Origin: Zhongshania aliphaticivorans
GTDB lineage: Bacteria; Pseudomonadota; Gammaproteobacteria; Pseudomonadales; Spongiibacteraceae
Length of the DNA: 64,000 nt
Assembly (NCBI RefSeq): GCF_001586255.1
Contig: NZ_CP014544.1
Location: forward strand, 1,891,501-1,955,500
Direction of reading: 5' to 3'
The stretch's first letter is position 1, and each line of letters opens with the position of its first letter. The translations under genes were made by a program, and so were the position numbers. The notes beneath the pieces are model-generated. The model saw only the letters and a program-made list of their open reading frames with translations, searched no databases and was not told the origin of the DNA. Shown here piece by piece: positions 63,414 through 64,000 of this stretch.

Positions 63414-64000
63414 ATGATTGATTCTATTGTGCGCCTAGCCGTTGAAAGGCGCTTGTTAATTCTCTGTTTTATTTTTGTCATCGTTGGAGTCGGCGTGTGG
63501 AGTTATCAAAAGCTCCCCATTGATGCGGTACCCGATATCACCAATGTGCAGGTACAAATTAACACGGCTGCTCCGGGTTACTCGCCGCTAGAGTCCGAGC
63601 AGCGAATCACGTATCCGGTAGAAACTGCGCTAGCGGGTTTACCCAAACTTTCCTATACACGCTCGCTGTCACGTTATGGCTTGTCTCAAGTCACGGTGGT
63701 GTTTGAAGAAGGCACTGATATCTATTTTGCACGCAACCTGATTAACGCCAGGCTGGGTGCAATCAAAAGTGCCTTACCGCCTGGGCTTGAACCGGAAATG
63801 GGGCCGATTTCTACCGGCTTGGGCGAAATTTTTATGTATACGGTGCAAGCCAATCCTGATGCCCGCATGGTTAACGGTGAGTCCTATAACGCGACCGCAT
63901 TGCGAGAAATTCAGGACTGGATTATCAAGCCCCAACTCGCTCAGGTAAAAGGCGTTATCGAGGTCAACAGCATCGGTGGCTACAACAAGCAATATCATGT
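63414..64000 (+). CDS. czcA: CzcA-family heavy-metal RND transporter, partial (second copy)
   Basis: First 195 codons, open at the window edge, from ATG 63414 (AAAAGGGA upstream). Starts MIDSIVRLAVERRLLILCF and contains LPIDAVPDITNVQVQINTA and GTDIYFARNLINARL, nearly the same as the first CzcA. Diverges more in loops. Fourth gene of the second czcICBA operon. Confidence 0.92.
   Translation, partial: MIDSIVRLAVERRLLILCFIFVIVGVGVWSYQKLPIDAVPDITNVQVQINTAAPGYSPLESEQRITYPVETALAGLPKLSYTRSLSRYGLSQVTVVFEEGTDIYFARNLINARLGAIKSALPPGLEPEMGPISTGLGEIFMYTVQANPDARMVNGESYNATALREIQDWIIKPQLAQVKGVIEVNSIGGYNKQYH

Larger units (their letters stand above)
54900..64000. mobile_element. Tn3-family element 2 carrying cadR, CDF and czcICBA
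   Basis: The left end is placed at 54900, where coding sequence of the eptA fragment gives way to GGGTCGGCCGTCATTCTGG and, 43 bases in, CTTAA. This G-rich start followed by an AT-rich inner part is the usual look of Tn3 terminal repeats, and it is 61 bases from the tnpA stop. No inverse copy was found up to 64000, so the right end is presumed outside. Contents: tnpA, tyrosine recombinase, cadR, CDF transporter, second czcICBA. Confidence 0.55.

Noticed and set aside
1-64000. CRISPR arrays, tRNA or rRNA genes, riboswitches
   Set aside because: No spaced direct repeats, cloverleaf-like sequences or known riboswitch cores were recognised on reading; a covariance-model scan was not possible.

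Overview
The window reads as the terminus region of a gammaproteobacterial chromosome, probably a marine heterotroph of the Cellvibrionales/Spongiibacteraceae type. That placement is an inference from gene content and the dif sequence; no search was run. GC content is moderate and genes are densely packed, with many starts defined by AGGAG-type ribosome binding sites. A near-perfect XerCD dif site lies at 48730-48757. By eye, 8 of 9 GGGNAGGG (KOPS-like) octamers to its left point towards it.

Left part (1-12.2 kb): ordinary envelope and lipid genes. These are a C-terminal processing protease (partial), a SnoaL-like protein, an acyl-CoA ligase with a thioesterase, an HDOD/degenerate-GGDEF protein, an L,D-transpeptidase with a MepK-like endopeptidase (the same pairing as E. 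coli ycbB-ycbK), and an MlaA-like protein with an MMPL/RND exporter.

Metal and sulfur block (12.2-34 kb): a copper module contains a cytochrome c, a small Cys/His protein, CopB, CopA multicopper oxidase and a His-rich CopI/CzcI-like protein. Next to it is a CueR-controlled copZ-copA(P-type ATPase)-cueR operon with a textbook MerR-type operator. Then come a sulfate ABC transporter (sbp-cysT-cysW-cysA) with a divergent sigma54-type activator, a czcI-czcC-czcB-czcA heavy-metal RND operon, a bicarbonate transporter pair sbtA-sbtB, and a CDF zinc exporter.

Middle (34-48.7 kb): a DUF3754-type membrane protein, an internally repeated secreted protein, a pilin-like anchored protein, Fe-alcohol dehydrogenase, GST, CPBP protease, DUF1461-like membrane protein, an AP2-domain protein, an MBL/rhodanese protein, lipoprotein SodC, and a run of unrecognised mostly secreted proteins ending at dif.

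Right part (48.8-64 kb): two different Tn3-family elements. The first carries tnpA, a divergent SprT-like metalloprotease gene and a tyrosine recombinase. About 300 bp follow that look like the promoter (perfect PmrA box) and first ~45 codons of a lipid A phosphoethanolamine transferase gene (eptA). This fragment is cut by the apparent left end of the second element. The second element carries tnpA, a tyrosine recombinase and cadR on one strand as a tight operon. Divergently it carries a CDF-like cation transporter and a second czcICBA operon that runs off the window. The transposition genes therefore sit immediately downstream of the metal sensor gene, which is the most unusual arrangement in the window.
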